Part shown: one piece after another, positions 54,104 through 63,316 of the stretch
Layout of the letters: each line of letters starts with the position of its first letter
Position numbering within the stretch: the stretch's first letter is position 1
Origin: Roseomonas marmotae
GTDB lineage: Bacteria; Pseudomonadota; Alphaproteobacteria; Acetobacterales; Acetobacteraceae
Assembly (NCBI RefSeq): GCF_017654485.1
Contig: NZ_CP061095.1
Location: 82,501-146,500, forward strand
Length of the DNA: 64,000 nt
Reading direction: 5' to 3'
Translations under genes and position numbers: made by a program
Notes under the pieces: model-generated
What the model saw: the letters and a program-made list of their open reading frames with translations, nothing else
Told to the model about the DNA's origin: nothing
The model's database searches: none

Positions 54104-57100
54104 CTACTCCGCCGCCGCCGGACGCGGCCTGCGCCAGCGGTCGAAGCGTGACCGCGCACCTTCCAGCGCCAGATAGACGGCGGGGGTGGTGAAGAGGGTG
54201 ATGACCTGCGAGAGCAGCAGGCCGCCGACGATGGAGACGCCCAGCGGCTGCCGCAGCTCCGCCCCCGTGCCGGTGCCGAGCATCAGCGGCAGGGCGCCGA
54301 GCAGCGCCGCGGCGGTGGTCATCATGATCGGGCGGAAGCGCAGCAGCGCGGCCTCGCGGATCGCCTCGCGCGGGGCCATGCCATGGTCCCGCTGCGCCTC
54401 CAGCGCGAAGTCGATCATCATGATGGCGTTCTTCTTGACGATGCCCATCAGCAGGATGATGCCGATCAGCCCGACCACCGACAGGTCCATCCCCGCCAGC
54501 TCCAGCGCCAGCAGCGCGCCGATGCCGGCGGAAGGGAGGGTGGAGAGGATGGTGATGGGATGGATGAAGCTCTCGTAGAGCATCCCCAGCACCAGGTAGA
54601 TCACCACGATCGCCGCCAGGATCAACCAGGGCTGCCCGGCCAGGGAGCTGTTGAATTCCGCTGCGTCTCCGGCGAAGCGGCCGGCGATGGTGGAGGGCAG
54701 GCGCAGCTCGGCCTCAGCCTGCTGCACCGCTCTCACGGCATCGCCCAGGGCGTAGCCATCGGCCAGGTTGAAGCTCAGCGTCACGGAGGGAAACTGGTTC
54801 TCCCGCGTGACCAGCAGCGGGCCGTTGGTGCGGGTGACGCGAGCGATCTCGGCCAGCGGCACCTGTCCCTCGCTGCCGGTGACGCGCAGCTGACCGATGG
54901 CGGTGGCGTCGGTGCGGATGCGGTCGCTGGCCTCCATGACCACGCGATACTGGTTGCTCTGGCCATAGATGGTGGAGATCTGCCGCTGGCCATAGGCGTC
55001 GTACAGCGCGTTCACCACCGCCTGCATGGAAATGCCGAGCCGCGCGGCGCGGTCGCGGTCCACCTCCACCGCCAGCCGAAGCCCTTCGTTCCGCTGGTCG
55101 GAGGCGACGTCGCGCAGTTCCGGCCGGGCACGCAGCGCCTCCAGCAGCAGGGGTGCCCACTGCGCCAGCTCATCGGCATCGGCATCGGTCAGCACGTATT
55201 GATACTGCGTCGTGGCGGTGCGGGCGCCGATCTGGATGTCCTGCACCGCCTGCGGATAGGCGACGATGCCGGGCACACGCGCCATCGCCTCCTTCAGCCG
55301 CTCCATGACGGCGAAGGCATCGGCGTCCCTCTGGTCGCGCGGGCGCAGCACGGCGGTCACGCGTCCCGTGTTCTGCGCGGGGTTCAGCGTGCCGGAGCCG
55401 GCGACGGAGGCGACCGATGCAACCGCCGGGTCCTCCGCCACCACGGCGGCCAGGGCGTCCTGCATCTCCGCCAGCCGCGCGAAGGAGACATCCTGCGGCG
55501 CCTCGGTGGCGATGAGGATCAGCCCGGTATCCTGCTGCGGCAGGAAGCCCTTGGGCATGACGACATAGAGCCAGGCGGTCAGCGCCACGCTGGCCGTCGC
55601 CACCAGCAGCGTCGCCACCTCGTGCCGCATGGTGAAGGCCAGGGCGGTGGCGTAGCGGTCCCGCAGCCAGTCGAAGCCATGGGTGGTCCAGCGCGCCAGC
55701 CGGTTGGGCCGGTCCTGGTCCGTGCTGCGCAGCACCAGGGCGCACATCATCGGCGTCAGGGTGAGGGAGACGACCATGGAGACCAGCACGGTCGCCGTCA
55801 GCGTCTCGGCGAACTCCCGGAACAGGCGGCCGACCACGCCCTGCATGAAGAGCAGGGGGATGAAGACCGCGATGAGGCTGAGGGTGAGGGAGACGATGGT
55901 GAAGGCGATCTGCTTCGAGCCTTCATAGGCCGCCTGCAGCGGCTTCACCCCCTTCTCGATCAGCCGGACGATGTTCTCGATCATGACGATCGCATCATCG
56001 ACCACGAAGCCCGCGGCGACGGTCAGCGCCATCAGGGAGAGGTTGTCGAGCGAATAGCCCATGACCGACATCACGGCGAAGGTGCCGATGATGGAGAGCG
56101 GCAGGGAGACGGCGGGCACCAAGGTGGCGCGCAGACTGCCGAGGAAGAGATAGATCACCCCCACCACCAGCGCGACGCTGAGCACCAGCGTGAACTGCAC
56201 TTCATGCACGCTGGCGCGGATGGTCTCGGTGCGGTCGGAGACCAGCTCCAGCCGCGCGCCGGCGGGCATGGCGGTCCGCAGCTCCGGCAGGATGGCCTGG
56301 ATCTGCGCCACGGTATTGACGATGTTCGCGCCGGGCTGGCGCTGCACGTCGATCAGGATGGCCTCGCGCCCATTGTACCAGGCGCCGTTGCGCGCATTCT
56401 CCAGCGTCTCCACCGCCTCGCCCACGTCGCGCAGCCGCACCGGCGCGCCGTTCTGGTAGGTGATGATGACGTCGGCGAATTCTGCGGGGGTGGTGATCTG
56501 GTCGTTGGCCAGGATGGTCGAGGCCTGGCGCGGCCCGTCCAGCGAGCCCTTGGGCGAGTTCAGGTTGGCATTGGTGACGGCGGTGCGGACCGCCTCCATC
56601 CCCAGCCCGTAGGCAGCGAGGCGCTCCGGATCGATGCGGAGCCGCACGGCGGGTCGCATATTGCCCTGCACCGTCACGCGGCCGACGCCGCTGATCTGCG
56701 CCAGCTTCTGCGCCAGCAGCGTATCCGCGGCATCCGAGAGCCGCGCGATGGGCAGGGTGTCCGAGCTCAGCGCCAGGGTGACGATCGGCGGGTCCGCCGG
56801 GTTCACCTTGGAATAGACGGGCGGGTAGGGGAGGTTGGAGGGCAGCGTGCCCCGCGCCCCGTCCAGCGCCGCCTGCACATCCTGCGTCGCCTCGTCCATG
56901 CTCTTGTTGAGCGCGAATTGCAGCGTGATGCGGCTGATGCCCGGGCCGCTGACCGAGGACATGGTGGTGAGGCCGGAGATCTGCGCCAGCTGCCGTTCCA
57001 GCGGGGCCGTGAGCAGCAGCGCCGCCGTCTCGGCCGAGGCGCCGGGCATCTGCGTGCTGACCTCGATGGTCGGGAAGTCGACATTCGGCAGCGCCGAGAC

Positions 57101-57199
57101 GGGCAGCCGCAGATAGCCCATGATGCCCGCCAGCAGCACCGCGATGGCCAGCAGCGTGGTGGCCACGGGGCGGGAGATGAAGGGCGCGGAGATATTCAC
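54104..57199 (-). CDS. RND efflux pump, inner-membrane subunit 1 (MdtB/MuxB-like)
   Basis: A pump of 1,031 aa. It begins MNISAPFISRPVATTLLAIA and RLPVSALPNVDFPTIEVSTQ. The Asp pair is in AAGFVVDDAIVMIENIVRLI, followed by GMLYESFIHPITILSTLP and GIVKKNAIMMIDFALEAQRD. It is parallel to, but clearly diverged from, the second pump, as in MdtB/MdtC pairs. The start overlaps the stop of the membrane-fusion gene by 4 bases. Confidence 0.94.
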   Translation of the reverse strand: MNISAPFISRPVATTLLAIAVLLAGIMGYLRLPVSALPNVDFPTIEVSTQMPGASAETAALLLTAPLERQLAQISGLTTMSSVSGPGISRITLQFALNKSMDEATQDVQAALDGARGTLPSNLPYPPVYSKVNPADPPIVTLALSSDTLPIARLSDAADTLLAQKLAQISGVGRVTVQGNMRPAVRLRIDPERLAAYGLGMEAVRTAVTNANLNSPKGSLDGPRQASTILANDQITTPAEFADVIITYQNGAPVRLRDVGEAVETLENARNGAWYNGREAILIDVQRQPGANIVNTVAQIQAILPELRTAMPAGARLELVSDRTETIRASVHEVQFTLVLSVALVVGVIYLFLGSLRATLVPAVSLPLSIIGTFAVMSVMGYSLDNLSLMALTVAAGFVVDDAIVMIENIVRLIEKGVKPLQAAYEGSKQIAFTIVSLTLSLIAVFIPLLFMQGVVGRLFREFAETLTATVLVSMVVSLTLTPMMCALVLRSTDQDRPNRLARWTTHGFDWLRDRYATALAFTMRHEVATLLVATASVALTAWLYVVMPKGFLPQQDTGLILIATEAPQDVSFARLAEMQDALAAVVAEDPAVASVASVAGSGTLNPAQNTGRVTAVLRPRDQRDADAFAVMERLKEAMARVPGIVAYPQAVQDIQIGARTATTQYQYVLTDADADELAQWAPLLLEALRARPELRDVASDQRNEGLRLAVEVDRDRAARLGISMQAVVNALYDAYGQRQISTIYGQSNQYRVVMEASDRIRTDATAIGQLRVTGSEGQVPLAEIARVTRTNGPLLVTRENQFPSVTLSFNLADGYALGDAVRAVQQAEAELRLPSTIAGRFAGDAAEFNSSLAGQPWLILAAIVVIYLVLGMLYESFIHPITILSTLPSAGIGALLALELAGMDLSVVGLIGIILLMGIVKKNAIMMIDFALEAQRDHGMAPREAIREAALLRFRPIMMTTAAALLGALPLMLGTGTGAELRQPLGVSIVGGLLLSQVITLFTTPAVYLALEGARSRFDRWRRPRPAAAE

Positions 57200-58515
57200 G
57201 GCGCGCTGCCCGTGGCGCCGCCAGGCGCCGTGGCGGGCGGCTGGGCCGGGGCGGCGCCCTGCGGCGGGGTGCGCCGGCCCCTGCCTTCGGGGGCGGGATC
57301 ACCACCGGCCGGGGCGGTGCGCTGCGGTGCCGGGCGCGGCCCGGCTGGGGTGACGCGGCTGCCCTGGCTCAGCCGCAGCGCGCCGGAGGTCACCACCTGC
57401 TCGCCCGGACGAAGGCCTTCCCGCACCACGGCCTCGGTCTGGGTGACGGGGCCCAGCGTCAGGTCGCGCATCTCCACGGTATTGTCGGGCAGCACCACGA
57501 AGGCATAGGCGCCGCGCGGGCCCTGCTGCACCGCCACCAGCGGCACCACGACCGCATCCGGCACCACCTCCATCCGGATCCGCAGGTTGACGAAGGCGCC
57601 GGGCCAGAGGCGGCCGCTTTCATTCGGGAAGACGGCCTTCACGCGCACGGTGCCGGTCGCGGCGTCCACCGCATTGTCCACGGTCAGCAGGTTGCCGCGC
57701 TCCACCACTTCCCCCGGCAGGCCGGGAATGCTCTCCACCGGCACGGGCCCGGCTTCCATGGCGCGCAGCAGCCGCGGCAGCTCCTGCTGCGGCAGGCTGA
57801 AATTGACGCCGATGGGGCTCAACTGCGTGATGGTGACGATGCCGTTGGTATCCGAACCCCGGACGATATTGCCCGTATCCACCTGCCGCAGGCCGGCGCG
57901 GCCATCGATGGGGCTGCGGATGGTGGTGTAGTCCAGCTGGGTGCGGGCGCTATCGATCGCCGCCTGGTCCTGATCGACCTGCGCCTGCAGCATCGCGACC
58001 TGGGCCCGCTGCGTATCCACCTGCTGGCGCGTCACGCCGCTGGCGCGCAGCAGGGATTCATAGCGGGTGAGGTCGGTGCGGGCATTGGCCAGCTGCGCCA
58101 TGTCGAAGGCCTTTTTCGCCTCGGCCTGGGCCAGGGCGGCGCGGTAGGTGCGGTCGTCGATGCGGGCCAGCACGTCGCCTGCCTTCACCTCCTGCCCCTC
58201 CTGGAACAGCACTTCCATCAGCTGTCCATCCACTTGGGGACGCACGACCACGCTGGCCAGGGCGGTGACGGTGCCCAGCGCATCCAGCGTCAGCGGCACG
58301 TCCTGCCGCGCGGCGGGGGCCATCGTGACGGGAATGGCCACGCCGCCCGGCGGGCCGTTCCGCGCGCCCCGCCCGCGCCCGCCGAAAGGCGCGCTGGCGG
58401 GGGCATTGGCGGCGGTGTCCTGCGGCGTGGCCTGGCGGTTCCACCACCACCAGGCGCCGGCGGCCACCGCCGCCAGCAACAGCAGGAACACGGCGAAGCG
58501 GATAAGACGGGACAT
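57196..58515 (-). CDS. RND efflux membrane-fusion protein (MdtA/MuxA-like)
   Basis: A 439-aa periplasmic adaptor held by an N-terminal membrane anchor (RFAVFLLLLAAVAAGAWWWW). The lipoyl half-motifs are VVVRPQVDGQLMEVLFQEGQ and TTIRSPIDGRAGLRQVDTGN, with an alpha-helical hairpin between them (about 140-205). The beta-barrel and membrane-proximal domains follow, and the C-terminal 60 residues are Pro/Ala/Gly-rich. It bridges the pumps and the outer-membrane channel. It lies 14 bases after the channel gene. Confidence 0.93.
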   Translation of the reverse strand: MSRLIRFAVFLLLLAAVAAGAWWWWNRQATPQDTAANAPASAPFGGRGRGARNGPPGGVAIPVTMAPAARQDVPLTLDALGTVTALASVVVRPQVDGQLMEVLFQEGQEVKAGDVLARIDDRTYRAALAQAEAKKAFDMAQLANARTDLTRYESLLRASGVTRQQVDTQRAQVAMLQAQVDQDQAAIDSARTQLDYTTIRSPIDGRAGLRQVDTGNIVRGSDTNGIVTITQLSPIGVNFSLPQQELPRLLRAMEAGPVPVESIPGLPGEVVERGNLLTVDNAVDAATGTVRVKAVFPNESGRLWPGAFVNLRIRMEVVPDAVVVPLVAVQQGPRGAYAFVVLPDNTVEMRDLTLGPVTQTEAVVREGLRPGEQVVTSGALRLSQGSRVTPAGPRPAPQRTAPAGGDPAPEGRGRRTPPQGAAPAQPPATAPGGATGSAP

Positions 58516-58529
58516 GAGGCTCCCTCGGG

Positions 58530-59954
58530 TCAGAGCGGCGCCGGCCGGCCGGGCTGCCAGCCGCCGCCCAGCGCGCGGAACAGGCCGACAGCGGCCTGCA
58601 GCCGCGCCAGGCGCGCCTGAACCAGATTGTTGCGGGCGGAGAAAAGCGACTGCTGGGTATTCAGCAGCGTGATGAGATTGATGGTGCCGGCGCGCAGCTG
58701 CGCCTCGGCGATGCTGGCGGCACGACCGGCCCGCTCGGCGGCTGCGGCCTGCAGCCGCTCCTGCTCCGTGGTTTCGCGCAGCGCCACCAGCGCGTCCTCC
58801 ACATCGCTGAGCGCGGAGACGATGGCGCGGCGGTATTCCACCACCAGCTCCTCCGCCTGGGCCTGGGTCAGCTCGATCCGCCCCTGCCGCGCGCCATTGT
58901 CGAAGATCGTCTGGGTCAGGCCGGTGGCCAGGCTCCAGAACTGTGCCTCCGGCCGCAGCAGCGTGCCCAGCACCGCGCTGCTGAAGCCGCCCTGGGCCGA
59001 GACGGTCACGCTGGGCAGCAGCGCCGCGCGGGCGGCGGCCACATCGGCATTGGCGGCGGCCAGCTGCGCCTCGGCCGACCAGACATCCGGCCGGCGGGCC
59101 AGCAGCTCACCGGGCAGGCCAGGAGCCGGTTCGGGGACGCGGATCCGCTCCAGCCCGCCCGGCAGCACGTCGATCTCCTGCGGCGGGCGGCCGAGCAGCA
59201 CGCCCAGGGCATTGATGCTCTGCGCGATCCTCTGGCGCAGCGCGGGCAACTGTGCCTCCTGCTGTGCCACCAGCGTCTCCTGCTGCGCCAGGTCCAGCCC
59301 GGTGGCGATACCGGCCGCGACCTGAGAGCGGATGATGGAGAGGATGCGCCGCGCCGCCTCCAGGTTCTCCTCCTGCACCCGCAGCTGCTCGCGCGTGGTC
59401 AGGATGTCGAAATAGGTATTCGCCAGGCTGGCCTGGGTGGTCAGCATCACCGTGACGGCATCGAAGCGGCTGCCCTGGGCGGCCAGCCGCGCGGCCTCGG
59501 CATTGTTGCGGTTCAGGCCCCAGAAATCGATCTCGTAGCTGGCGGCGAGGCTGGCGTCATAGGCGGTGCTGCGCCGGTTGCCGCCGCCATTCTGCCGGCG
59601 CGCGGCGTCCAGCCCGCCGGAGAGGTTGGGCAGCAGGGCGGAGCCGGCGATGCGCGTCTGTGCATCCGCCTGCCGCACCCGCGCGGCGGCCGCGGCGATA
59701 TCGAAGGCGCCGGCACTGGCCTGGGCCATCAGCCGGTCCAGCTCCGGCGCATTGAAGCCGCGCCACCAGTCCGGGTCGGGCCAGCGGGCCTCGCCCTGGG
59801 CTGCGGCCTGGCGGAAGCGGTCGGGGATGGTCAGGCCGGCGCGGGTGGCGTCGGGGCGGATGGCGCAGCCGGCCAGGGCGAGCATGGCCAGGAGGCTGAT
59901 GGCGGCCTTCCGCCCGGCACCGGCGCCGGATAGGCGCGGGATGGCGGCGCTCAT
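58530..59954 (-). CDS. Outer-membrane efflux channel (NodT/OprM-type lipoprotein)
   Basis: A 474-aa channel with a lipoprotein signal LLAMLALAGCAIRPD (Cys near 31). The OMF repeat structure is seen: RWPDPDWWRGFNAPELDRLM, SYEIDFWGLNRNNAEAARLA, TYFDILTTREQLRVQEENLE, and the second half with ARRPDVWSAEAQLAAANADV and NNLVQARLARLQAAVGLFRA. The protein forms the trimeric exit duct. Its start overlaps the preceding gene by 4 bases. Confidence 0.93.
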   Translation of the reverse strand: MSAAIPRLSGAGAGRKAAISLLAMLALAGCAIRPDATRAGLTIPDRFRQAAAQGEARWPDPDWWRGFNAPELDRLMAQASAGAFDIAAAAARVRQADAQTRIAGSALLPNLSGGLDAARRQNGGGNRRSTAYDASLAASYEIDFWGLNRNNAEAARLAAQGSRFDAVTVMLTTQASLANTYFDILTTREQLRVQEENLEAARRILSIIRSQVAAGIATGLDLAQQETLVAQQEAQLPALRQRIAQSINALGVLLGRPPQEIDVLPGGLERIRVPEPAPGLPGELLARRPDVWSAEAQLAAANADVAAARAALLPSVTVSAQGGFSSAVLGTLLRPEAQFWSLATGLTQTIFDNGARQGRIELTQAQAEELVVEYRRAIVSALSDVEDALVALRETTEQERLQAAAAERAGRAASIAEAQLRAGTINLITLLNTQQSLFSARNNLVQARLARLQAAVGLFRALGGGWQPGRPAPL

Positions 59955-60382
59955 TCGCGGTTCCCCGGCATGTCCGCCAGCAGCCTGCGCCGCCCGTCGG
60001 GCGAGATGGCGCCGGTGGCCTGCGCCAGACTGTCCTCGTAAGCCTCGCTGAAGGAGAACCAGCGCTCCCGCCCGGCCGCCATGGCGGCGCGCAAGGCCTC
60101 CTCGGAGAAGGGCTCGGCCCCCATGGCGCGGCGGACCTCCGGGCGGGCCTGCCGCATGGCGCGCTGGGCAGGCTCCCAGCGCGGCCGGTTGGCCTCCATC
60201 ACCTGGCGGAAGGTCTCGCGGTCCCGGGGGGAGAGGACGCGCTCCATCCTCGCCTGCAAGCCGCGCACGCCGGAGGGGCGGCCGGGCTGGGGCCAGAACA
60301 TCATTCCCGCAAAGACAAGGTTCAGGGCCAGTGACGCACCCAGCGCCACTTTCAGGATCAACGTGCCGGAAGGTCGGTTCAC
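59951..60382 (-). CDS. ZraP/CpxP-like periplasmic sensor protein
   Basis: A 143-aa protein starting at GTG that overlaps the anti-sigma stop by 4 bases. It has one N-terminal membrane segment (ILKVALGASLALNLVFAGMM) and an all-helical periplasmic part with repeated R/E/A heptads (MERVLSPRDRETFRQVMEAN, ARPEVRRAMGAEPFSEEALR, AAMAAGRERWFSFSEAYEDS). This pattern is the heavy-metal-resistance/CpxP-Spy fold, which buffers misfolded protein or metal. It likely feeds the state of the envelope to the anti-sigma factor, which is inference from gene order. Confidence 0.78.
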   Translation of the reverse strand: MNRPSGTLILKVALGASLALNLVFAGMMFWPQPGRPSGVRGLQARMERVLSPRDRETFRQVMEANRPRWEPAQRAMRQARPEVRRAMGAEPFSEEALRAAMAAGRERWFSFSEAYEDSLAQATGAISPDGRRRLLADMPGNRE

Positions 60383-60804
60383 TCGGTGCTCTCGATCATC
60401 GCAATCTGGCGCGGGGCGCTGAACTCCGGCGCGTCGGCAAGGGGCGGGGCGTAGGTCAGCCAGAGGCCGGAGGCCAGCAGCACCGCCAGGGCGCCGCAGC
60501 CGACGGGCACCAGCCCGCGCAGCCAGTCCAGCGGCATGGCCCATGGATTGCTGGAGACGGCGGGCAGCGGCATCCGGGCGACGTGGACGGCGACATGAGC
60601 CCGCATCCGCGCCAGGGCGGCGGGGTCGGGGCCCATCCGGCTGCCGCGCAGCGCGTCATCCAGGCCCGAGGTGTGCCGCAGCCTCTCCTGCGCCTCCGGC
60701 GAGGCCTTCAGCAGGGTGCGCGCGGCCTCCGCATCGGCCCGGGGCCAGCGGCCGAGATCGGCGCCATAGGTATCCAGGAGATCGTAGAAGCGGGCCATAC
60801 GCAT
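60379..60804 (-). CDS. Membrane anti-sigma factor
   Basis: A 141-aa protein with a cytoplasmic N-terminal part (FYDLLDTYGADLGRWPRADA) and one membrane helix near residue 100 (GLVPVGCGALAVLLASGLWL), then a short periplasmic tail. It lies 12 bases after the ECF sigma gene and before the ZraP-like gene. The size, topology and place make it the sigma factor's partner. No zinc-binding H-x3-C-x2-C motif is seen, so it is not a ZAS-type anti-sigma. How it senses the signal cannot be read from sequence. Confidence 0.75.
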   Translation of the reverse strand: MRMARFYDLLDTYGADLGRWPRADAEAARTLLKASPEAQERLRHTSGLDDALRGSRMGPDPAALARMRAHVAVHVARMPLPAVSSNPWAMPLDWLRGLVPVGCGALAVLLASGLWLTYAPPLADAPEFSAPRQIAMIESTE

Positions 60805-60816
60805 GGGAAAAGTCCT

Positions 60817-61449
60817 TCAGCCACCGCCAAGCCGGCTGGCGAGGAAGCGCCGCGCGCGCCGCAGCAGCCCTTCCAGCGCCCGTGTGGAGACGGAGAGTGC
60901 TGCGGCGGCCTCCGCGCCCGGCAGTTCCTGGTCGTAGAACAGCGCCAGGGCGGCCCGCTGCCGCGTCGGCATCTCCTTCAGCGCCGCCGCCAGCAGGGCG
61001 CGCCGCTCGCGCGCGGCGGCCTGTTGCTCCGGGTCCGGGCCGGAGGCAGGGATTTCCTCGCCCGGTGCAGGGGCGAGGCGCCCGGCCTGGCGGACATGGT
61101 CGATGGCCAGGTTGGTGGCGATGCGGTGCAGCCAGGTGGAGAAGCGTGCCCGCCCCGGATCGAAGCGGCCGGCCGCCTGCCAGGCGCGCACCATCGCCTC
61201 CTGCGCCACCTCCTCGGCGGCACCGGCATCGCCGGTGACACGGTGGGCGAGGCGGTACAGCCTGGGCAGGTGGCGGAGGGCGAGCTGGTCGAAGGCCAGC
61301 CTGTCCCCCGCCGCCGCCCAGGCCATCAGCGTCTCGTCATCGGCGGACGGGCGGTCGCGCTCCAGCACGGCGGCATTTTCAGCGCGTCGGACGATGTCGG
61401 GCTCGATCCACCCCTGTGGGGGGGTGTCCAGGAGGTGAGTCAGGAACAT
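60817..61449 (-). CDS. ECF-type RNA polymerase sigma factor
   Basis: A sigma factor of about 210 aa. Region 2 is FDQLALRHLPRLYRLAHRVT with GAAEEVAQEAMVRAWQAAGR and RFSTWLHRIATNLAIDHVRQ. Region 4 is LKEMPTRQRAALALFYDQEL with AAAALSVSTRALEGLLRRAR. There is no region 1. Met at 61449 is used because similarity begins close to it; an earlier Met at 61494 would add 15 residues. It is the first gene of the efflux operon and probably drives its own promoter. Confidence 0.88.
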   Translation of the reverse strand: MFLTHLLDTPPQGWIEPDIVRRAENAAVLERDRPSADDETLMAWAAAGDRLAFDQLALRHLPRLYRLAHRVTGDAGAAEEVAQEAMVRAWQAAGRFDPGRARFSTWLHRIATNLAIDHVRQAGRLAPAPGEEIPASGPDPEQQAAARERRALLAAALKEMPTRQRAALALFYDQELPGAEAAAALSVSTRALEGLLRRARRFLASRLGGG

Positions 61450-61560
61450 GGGCTGCCGTGGTTCTCGCCGGTGATACGGCGGTGAAACGCGCAACCCACG
61501 CGGAACGGGACGAAATTTCTTGCCGGGGGCCTATCCGGCCCGAGCCTGCCCCCCCAGACC

Positions 61561-62208
61561 TTACTTCGTGCCGTAGAGCCGGTCGCCCGCATCGCCCAGC
61601 CCCGGGCGGATATAGGCGTTCTCGTCCAGTTCCCGGTCGATGGAGCAGGTGAAGACCGGCACGTCCGGATGCGCCTCCGTCAGCGTCTTCATGCCCTCGG
61701 GCACCGCCAGCAGGCAGGCGAAGCGCAACTGGGTGGCGCCGGCCTGCTTCAGCCGCGTCAGTGCCGCGGCGGCCGAATGGCCGGTGGCCAGCATGGGATC
61801 CACGACGATCACCAGCCGCTCTCCCACATCCTCCGGCAGCTTCAGGTAGTATTCGACCGGCTTCAGCGTGGCATGGTCGCGATAGAGGCCAATATGGCCG
61901 ACGCGGGCGGAGGGGACGAGGTCCAGCATGCCCTCGGCGATGCCGTCGCCGGCGCGGAGGATGGAGACGATGCAGAGCTTCTTGCCGGAGAGGATGGGCG
62001 CCTGCATGGTTTCCATCGGCGTCTCGATCGCCGCGGTCTCCAGCGGCAGGTCGCGGGTCAGCTCATAGGCCATCAGCAGGCTGATCTCGCGCGCCAGCCG
62101 GCGGAACTCGCCGGTGGAGGTCTGCTTCTGCCGCATCAGCGTCAGCTTGTGCTGCACCAGCGGATGGCCGATCACCGTCACGTTCTTGGGGGCTGGGCTC
62201 TCGGCCAT
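61561..62208 (-). CDS. upp: Uracil phosphoribosyltransferase
   Basis: This 215-aa enzyme makes UMP from uracil and PRPP in the salvage pathway. [20 protein letters not shown] begins the family, [20 protein letters not shown] follows, the PRPP loop is [16 protein letters not shown] (about 130-146), and the uracil-binding end is [18 protein letters not shown]. Length and start match the family. It lies 112 bases before the sigma operon and reads toward it. Confidence 0.95.
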   Translation of the reverse strand: MAESPAPKNVTVIGHPLVQHKLTLMRQKQTSTGEFRRLAREISLLMAYELTRDLPLETAAIETPMETMQAPILSGKKLCIVSILRAGDGIAEGMLDLVPSARVGHIGLYRDHATLKPVEYYLKLPEDVGERLVIVVDPMLATGHSAAAALTRLKQAGATQLRFACLLAVPEGMKTLTEAHPDVPVFTCSIDRELDENAYIRPGLGDAGDRLYGTK

Positions 62209-62294
62209 GGCGTGCTGTCTCCTGTCGGGGGCCATTCGGGCTGCCTCTTCCGCCAGGGCAGGGCGGGTTGTCCAGTCCTGCCTGCCATGCCCGC

Positions 62295-63254
62295 TCAGTT
62301 GAGGTAGCGCGCGATCGCCGCCAGCACGTCGCCCTGCGCCTGCCGCGCCTTGGTAAGCAGCCTGGTCTGGCCCAGAAAGCCGTGCGGCACGCCGGAATAG
62401 ACCTTCATCTCGTGCGGGACGCCGGCCGCCGTCAGGCGCCGGCCGAATTCCAGCGTGTCGTCCAGCAGCGGGTCCAGCCCGGCGGCCAGCAGCAGCATCG
62501 GCGGCAGCCCCTCGAACCGCGCATGCAGCGGCACGGCGCCGGCGTCGTCCCGCGCCGTGCCACCGAGGTAACTCGTCCAGAACCATTCCATCCGCTCGGT
62601 GGAGAGGCCGAAGCGCCCGTCCCCGAACGCGCGGTGGGACGCACTCTCATGGTTGGCGGAGAGCATGCCGTAGACGATGGCGCCGAAGCGGGGCAGCGGG
62701 TCGCCGGCATCCCGCAGCCGCAGCAGTGCCGCCAGCGCGGCATTGCCCCCGGCGGAATCCCCGCCCAGGCCGATCCGCCCGGGGTCGATGCCCAGTGCCG
62801 TGGCCTCAGTCTGCAGCCAGCGCAGCACCGCCACCACCTGCTCCACGGCGGTGGGATAGGCGTGCTCGGGTGAGAGGGCATATTCCAGCCCCACCACCAC
62901 GATCCCAGCCTGATCGGCCACCTCCCGCTTCCAGCGATCCATGCTGTCGATATTGCCGACGGTGAAGCCGCCGCCATGCACATGCAGGTAGGCCGGCAAT
63001 GTCCCGGCAACGCCCCTGGGGCGGTAGAGCCGCACCCGCACCGGCGGCGAGATGGGCAGGCTGTGCTCGGCGGTCTCCGTCTCCGGCCCCCCTTCGTTCA
63101 GGAAAGCCTGGAAGCGGTAGGTGGCGGCACGCGCCTCCCCGATCGGCAGGGTCAGCACGTCGCCACTGCCCAGGCCCCGCTCGCGCAGCATGTCCTGCGC
63201 GGCCAGGACCTCCGCATCGGGCTGATGAGGATCGGTGGGGGAGAGGTCATTCAT
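62295..63254 (-). CDS. Alpha/beta hydrolase (hormone-sensitive-lipase type esterase)
   Basis: A 319-aa esterase. The oxyanion motif is HGGG at 93-96 ([10 protein letters not shown]), the nucleophile S167 lies in [10 protein letters not shown], the acid D261 in [11 protein letters not shown] and the base H291 in GVPHGFLG, so the catalytic triad is complete. No signal peptide is seen, so it is cytoplasmic, acting on short-chain esters or lactones. It lies 86 bases from upp on the same strand. Confidence 0.9.
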   Translation of the reverse strand: MNDLSPTDPHQPDAEVLAAQDMLRERGLGSGDVLTLPIGEARAATYRFQAFLNEGGPETETAEHSLPISPPVRVRLYRPRGVAGTLPAYLHVHGGGFTVGNIDSMDRWKREVADQAGIVVVGLEYALSPEHAYPTAVEQVVAVLRWLQTEATALGIDPGRIGLGGDSAGGNAALAALLRLRDAGDPLPRFGAIVYGMLSANHESASHRAFGDGRFGLSTERMEWFWTSYLGGTARDDAGAVPLHARFEGLPPMLLLAAGLDPLLDDTLEFGRRLTAAGVPHEMKVYSGVPHGFLGQTRLLTKARQAQGDVLAAIARYLN

Positions 63255-63316
63255 CGCCGCACGGTCTCCGAAGGAGCCGGCAGCTTGGCAGAGCGTCCAG
63301 GGCCGCGCCAGCCGGT

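Noticed and set aside
54383..57508. Plus-strand open frame of 1,041 codons opposite an RND pump gene
   Set aside because: It is antisense to a gene with strong RND motifs; the composition (Arg, Gly, His, Gln) is that of a shadow frame.
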